From assembly GCA_029240775.1 (NCBI GenBank), contig JARDZQ010000047.1:1-8467 (forward strand): a stretch of 8,467 nt of DNA. Direction: 5' to 3'. The notes under the pieces were generated by a model. That model was not told where the DNA came from, ran no database searches, and saw only the letters and a program-made list of their open reading frames with translations. The translations under genes were made by a program, and so were the position numbers. The stretch is from Rubrobacteraceae bacterium (GTDB lineage Bacteria; Actinomycetota; Rubrobacteria; Rubrobacterales; Rubrobacteraceae). Positions 5,520-8,467 of the stretch are shown piece by piece. Every line of letters begins with the position of its first letter. Position 1 is the stretch's first letter.

Positions 5520-6029
5520 ATGGTAGAGGCGGGATCTAGCACGGAGAGAAGGGGTGTCGGGGCGAAGCTTGCGGCCCTCCGCGAGCGGCGGATGTGGACG
5601 CAGGCGCGGCTGGCTGCGGAGGCTGGGGTAAGCCCGACGACGGTTTCGGGGATCGAGAGCGGCAGGATCTCGCGTCCCCACTTCGGCACGCTGCGCAAGC
5701 TGGCTGCAGCGCTCGGGGTGGAGCACGGACGGCTTCTGTCCGGGTCGGACTCCCACGCGGCCTCTCCCCTCTCCCTCGACTGGGCGATGTCTTCGGGTGA
5801 GGACGAGTTCGAGCGGGAGTTGGAGGGCGCCTCGATAGAGGGGCTGAGCTCGCTATCCCAGGAGCTCGGCGAGGAGCAGAACCGTTTACGGCGGATGTAT
5901 GGGGAGGCGCGCGGGAGCGAGCAGCGGCGGCTCATAAAGACCATGATCCGGAGGGTAGCCGCCAACTCCGGCTCTGTGGAGGCCTCCATCACTGCTCACG
6001 AAGGCAACCGCGGTTCGGATAGCCGCTAA
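5520..6029 (+). CDS. XRE-family helix-turn-helix transcriptional regulator (169 aa)
   Basis: A DNA-binding regulator, predicted to control itself and the divergent hsp20. The Cro/CI-type domain covers about residues 15-72: LAALRERRMWTQARLAAEAG, then VSPTTVSGIESGRISRPHFG with the recognition helix near 38-46, then TLRKLAAALGV. The rest (about 92-150) is a charged helical segment with no recognised ligand-binding or peptidase domain, probably for dimerisation. ATG 5520 has only a poor ribosome binding site (AGGGG directly before it), while a -10-like TAGAGT sits at 5508-5513, 6 bases before the ATG, so a leaderless mRNA is likely. No other start in the frame is better placed. The match of the two upstream repeats to both promoters suggests autoregulation. 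HspR (MerR type) and HrcA, the usual chaperone repressors, have different architectures. Confidence 0.88.
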   Translation: MVEAGSSTERRGVGAKLAALRERRMWTQARLAAEAGVSPTTVSGIESGRISRPHFGTLRKLAAALGVEHGRLLSGSDSHAASPLSLDWAMSSGEDEFERELEGASIEGLSSLSQELGEEQNRLRRMYGEARGSEQRRLIKTMIRRVAANSGSVEASITAHEGNRGSDSR

Positions 6030-6190
6030 CCGCCTCTCGCGGTGTTACCGTTTCGTTAACGAACGTTTGCCCCAACGTTACCTGCGGAAGGCGCTCGCCA
6101 GGTATGGTCTGCTGCAACCGGCGCCCACTCCACTGCCTTTCCCCTTCCTATTACCCCTATAGTGGGCGCCGGGGCGTGCCCAGGGAGCTC
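6030..6190. repeat. Palindrome-rich spacer between convergent genes
   Basis: The spacer lies between the XRE gene and the thiamine-pyrophosphate enzyme gene, which converge. It holds the 12-base palindrome TTCGTTAACGAA (6052-6063), two AACGTT palindromes 12 bases apart (6062-6067, 6074-6079), two GTTACC copies (6044-6049, 6077-6082), and a 12-bp perfect inverted repeat, CCGGCGCCCACT (6118-6129) with AGTGGGCGCCGG (6161-6172), around a 31-base pyrimidine-rich centre. The latter may act as a terminator-like structure for the minus-strand gene ending at 6191. A GCGGTT/AACCGC hairpin (6010-6033) spans the XRE stop. No gene is seen. Confidence 0.5.
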
Positions 6191-7851
6191 TCAGCCTGGT
6201 GTGGAGTGGTTCTTGCCCGGAACCAGGTCGGAGAGACGGGCTGAAGGGCTGATGACGTCCGGGTCGGTCACCACGTCCACGAGGGCGACGGCGTCGGAGG
6301 CGAGTGCCTCGGCGAGTGTAGGCTCGAGGTCTTCGGGGTCGCGCACGGAGTAGCCGGCGGCGCCCAGGCTCCGGGCGTAGCCGGCCAGGTCCACCTCTCC
6401 GATCTCGACGCCTGCGGTGCGTCCCACCTCCCGCGCCTGGTGCATCGCGATCGTGCCGTGCATCCCGTTTCGGAAGACGACGACGAGGATGGAGGTCCCG
6501 TAGCGCACCGCCGTCTCGAGCTCCTGGCCGGTCATGAAGAACCCGCCGTCGCCGCAACACGCGACGACAGGACGCTCGGGGGCGGCCAGCTTCGCCGCGA
6601 CTGCGGACGGCACTCCGTAGCCCATTGCCCCGTTAGCCGGTGCCAGCTGCGTGCGGGGGTGGTTGTAGCGCCAGTAACGGTGTAGAAAGGCCGAGAAGTT
6701 GCCCGCGTCGTTCGTCATGATCGAGTCCTCGGGCACGACCTCGCGCAAAGCGGCGATGACCTGGGAGGGGTCGATCCCACCCTCCGACCGGGAGGCGGGG
6801 ACCGTGCTCGAGTCGAGGAAGGCGCGGTGAGCCTCCGTCCAGTCCCGCGCTGGCCCCCGGGATGGAGCCCGCGCGACGAGAGCGGAGAGCGCGGCCCGAG
6901 CGTCGGCGACGACGCGGTGTCCGGCGGGGACAGTGGCGGCCAGCTCTGCAGGGTCCGGGTCCACGCAGATCACCGCCTGGTCCGGGCGGGGGAGTACGTA
7001 GCTCTGGGTGGTTACCTCGTCGAGGCGGGACCCTACGACGAAGATCAGGTCCGCCGCCTCCAGCGCCCGCAAGGTCTCGGGCGGCGTGCCCAGGGTCAGG
7101 TGCCCCAGGTAAAGTGGGTGCTCGTTGGGGAAGACGTCCTGTCTACGGAACGCCGCGTAGACCCCGATGTCGTACGTTTCGGCGAAGGAGATCAACTCCT
7201 GCCGGGCATCGCCGGCCCCTGCGCCGGCTATCACCACGGGGGTGCGGGCCTCGCTCAGGCGGCGGGCGAGGGCCCTGGTCTCTGCGCCACCCGGCGCGGG
7301 TCGGGGTGGGTCCTCCGCGGGTGCTTGAGGCGGCGCGTGGACCTCTTCGCCTAGCAGGTCCGCGGGCACGGCGAGCATCACCGGGCCCGGTCGGCCGGAG
7401 GTGGCGATGCGCAGGCCCTTATCTACGAACTCGGCCAGGCGGTCGGCGCGATGGACCGTCGCCGACCACTTGGTGATCGGAGCGAAGAAGGACGCGAGGT
7501 CCACCTCCTGGAAGGCCTCTCTCCCGAGGAACTCCGTCTCGACCTGCCCAAGCAAGACGACCATCGGGGTCGAGTCCTGCCGCGCCGTATGCACCCCGAT
7601 GGCAAGGTTAGAGGCGCCGACACCGCGGGTAGCCATCGCCACCGCAGGCACCCCGGTCAGCTTCGCGTCGGCCTCCGCCATAAAAGAGGCGCCCGACTCG
7701 TGCCTGGTCGAGACGAGCGAGAGATCGGAATCCTGTTCGACGGCGTCGAGGATCTCGAGGAAGCTCTCGCCGGGTACGGTGTAGAAACGCCGGACGCCCG
7801 GGCCAGCGTCTGCACGGCGACGGCACCCGCTGCCTGCGTGGAATCGGTCAT
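6191..7851 (-). pseudogene. Thiamine-pyrophosphate enzyme, acetolactate synthase-like, frameshifted near the N-terminus
   Basis: A TPP-dependent 2-oxoacid enzyme of the acetolactate synthase / sulfoacetaldehyde acetyltransferase / benzoylformate decarboxylase superfamily; the exact substrate cannot be told. Reconstructed length is about 554 residues, normal for the family. The true start is ATG 7851 (MTDSTQAAGAVAVQTLARA), with GGGGAG at 7868-7863, 11 bases upstream. Near 7795-7802 the frame is lost, and the body (GVRRFYTVPGESFLEILDAV...) is in another frame. The catalytic Glu is in TRHESG (about 53 when rejoined). The central Rossmann domain has VVIAGAGAG. The TPP/Mg motif GDG at about 435-437 is followed by 25 residues and Asn in VVVFRNG. 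All key residues are intact, so the lesion is recent or a sequence error. As written, no product could contain both the start and the catalytic Glu. The longer open frame reaching 8110 is not the true N-terminus. Confidence 0.85.
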
Positions 7852-7924
7852 TCTGTGTGCAACTCCCCTGTCGGATTGCGGGATCTTCGCCGTTACATCC
7901 TACACGCCACTCACCCTGACGGCT

Positions 7925-7954
7925 TATAGTGTGCCGGGGCTCGCGAGAAAGGAG
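7925..7954 (+). promoter_or_regulatory. Promoter -10 and ribosome binding site for the D-amino-acid oxidase gene
   Basis: TATAGT at 7925-7930 is a 5/6 match to the -10 consensus. The -35 is weak (TACACG at 7901-7906, 18-base spacer). AAAGGAG at 7948-7954 is a good ribosome binding site 4 bases before ATG 7959. The divergent TPP-enzyme gene starts at 7851, so both promoters must fit in about 107 bases. Confidence 0.5.
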
Positions 7955-7958
7955 ACAG

Positions 7959-8467
7959 ATGGCACAGGTGACGGTTGTGGGGTGCGGTGTGATCGGGCTG
8001 ACGGCCGCCGTCCGCATGCGCGAGGCTGGCCTGGACGTCGGGATCTTGACGGCGGCCCTGCCGCTGCAGACCACCTCGAGCGTGGCCGCAGCGCTCTGGT
8101 TGCCGTACAAAGCCTACCCGGAAGACCGTGTGCTCGCCTGGGGGCGCGAGACCTTCGAGGTCTTCGAAGAGCTCTCCCGCTTCCCCGAGAGCGGCGTGCG
8201 CATGCGCGAGGGAGTCGAGATCTGGCGCCAGAAGGTCCCCGACCCGTGGTGGACGTGCGCGGTGCCAGACGTCCGCCGGTGCGAGCAGGATGAGCTACCG
8301 CCCGGCTACACCGACGGCCACGTCTTCACCGTGCCGGTGATCGAGATGCCCGTCTACCTTGGGTACCTTCTGGACCGCTTCATCGGGTCCGGCGGACGCG
8401 TCGAGCACAGCGTCGTGTCTTCATTGGATGAGATAGAAGAGGGACGCGTGGTCGTCAACTGCGCGGG
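7959..8467 (+). CDS. FAD-dependent D-amino-acid oxidase, 5' part (runs off the window)
   Basis: The enzyme oxidatively deaminates D-amino acids to 2-oxoacids, ammonia and H2O2. The first 169 codons are present and the gene continues past the right edge. The FAD dinucleotide-binding motif is at the extreme N-terminus: VVGCGVIG (residues 6-13, GxGxxG), followed by LTAAVRMREAGLDVGIL (14-30). Next comes TTSSVAAALWLPYKAYPEDR (38-57), the stretch that in DAO-family enzymes contacts the flavin, then a Trp-rich substrate domain (WRQKVPDPWWTC at 89-100). At the edge, VVVNCAG (164-170) is the usual second FAD contact before the break. The ATG has a good ribosome binding site. The gene is divergent from the TPP-enzyme gene, and a shared role in amino/oxo-acid metabolism is only a suggestion. 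No lesion is seen in the part present. Confidence 0.9.
   Translation, partial: MAQVTVVGCGVIGLTAAVRMREAGLDVGILTAALPLQTTSSVAAALWLPYKAYPEDRVLAWGRETFEVFEELSRFPESGVRMREGVEIWRQKVPDPWWTCAVPDVRRCEQDELPPGYTDGHVFTVPVIEMPVYLGYLLDRFIGSGGRVEHSVVSSLDEIEEGRVVVNCA

Noticed and set aside
6078..6560. Minus-strand Arg-rich open frame over the TPP-enzyme 3' end
   Set aside because: It is an off-frame shadow of the TPP-enzyme gene.
7852..8110. Extended N-terminus of the TPP-enzyme frame on the minus strand
   Set aside because: It overlaps the D-amino-acid oxidase gene and both promoters and has no family similarity. The real N-terminus is in the neighbouring frame from ATG 7851.

Overview
The base composition (very GC-rich, with strong G/C at third codon positions), the AGGAGG-type ribosome binding sites and the gene families point to a high-GC Gram-positive bacterium (Actinomycetota). 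The style of the regulator, the Hsp20 and the sensor relic suggests a Rubrobacter-like lineage. That placement is inference from memory, not from a search.

Left part (1-3126, + strand). A 588-residue dynamin-like GTPase (113-1879) with complete G motifs and a hydrophobic hairpin stands alone. A 434-base spacer without a convincing intact gene follows. It carries an open but startless minus-strand frame that may be a gene relic. A class I SAM-dependent methyltransferase (2314-3126, GTG start) comes next.

Middle part (3127-4625) is decaying DNA around one small intact gene. On the minus strand (3587-3291) lies a relic of a small protein built of about 9-residue Ala-Gly-Ser-x-Leu-Ser-Ile-Gly-x repeats, broken by two in-frame stops. 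Divergent from it is an unknown 97-residue acidic protein (3694-3987). A relic of a multi-pass membrane sensor, resembling the N-terminal half of a histidine kinase, follows (4049-4625), with a one-base frameshift and an internal deletion.

Stress module (4622-6029). A small coiled-coil protein gene and an Hsp20/alpha-crystallin chaperone gene lie in tandem on the minus strand, separated by a strong hairpin. An XRE-family regulator diverges from hsp20. The AT-rich intergenic region holds a good promoter for hsp20 and two copies of a 13-bp direct repeat whose starts are 42 bp apart. One copy covers the hsp20 -35 box and the other sits just upstream of the regulator start. The layout suggests a regulator that represses both itself and the chaperone gene. 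It is the most testable system in the window.

Right part (6030-8467). A spacer with several palindromes is followed on the minus strand by a thiamine-pyrophosphate enzyme of the acetolactate synthase type (7851-6191). That gene is frameshifted near codon 19, probably by loss of one 4-base tandem unit. Divergent from it is the 5' part of an FAD-dependent D-amino-acid oxidase gene (7959 to the window edge).

Three of about ten genes are broken, so the window looks like an accessory region under reductive decay (or, for the single-lesion gene, may contain a sequence error). I saw no tRNA, rRNA, CRISPR array or intact transposase.
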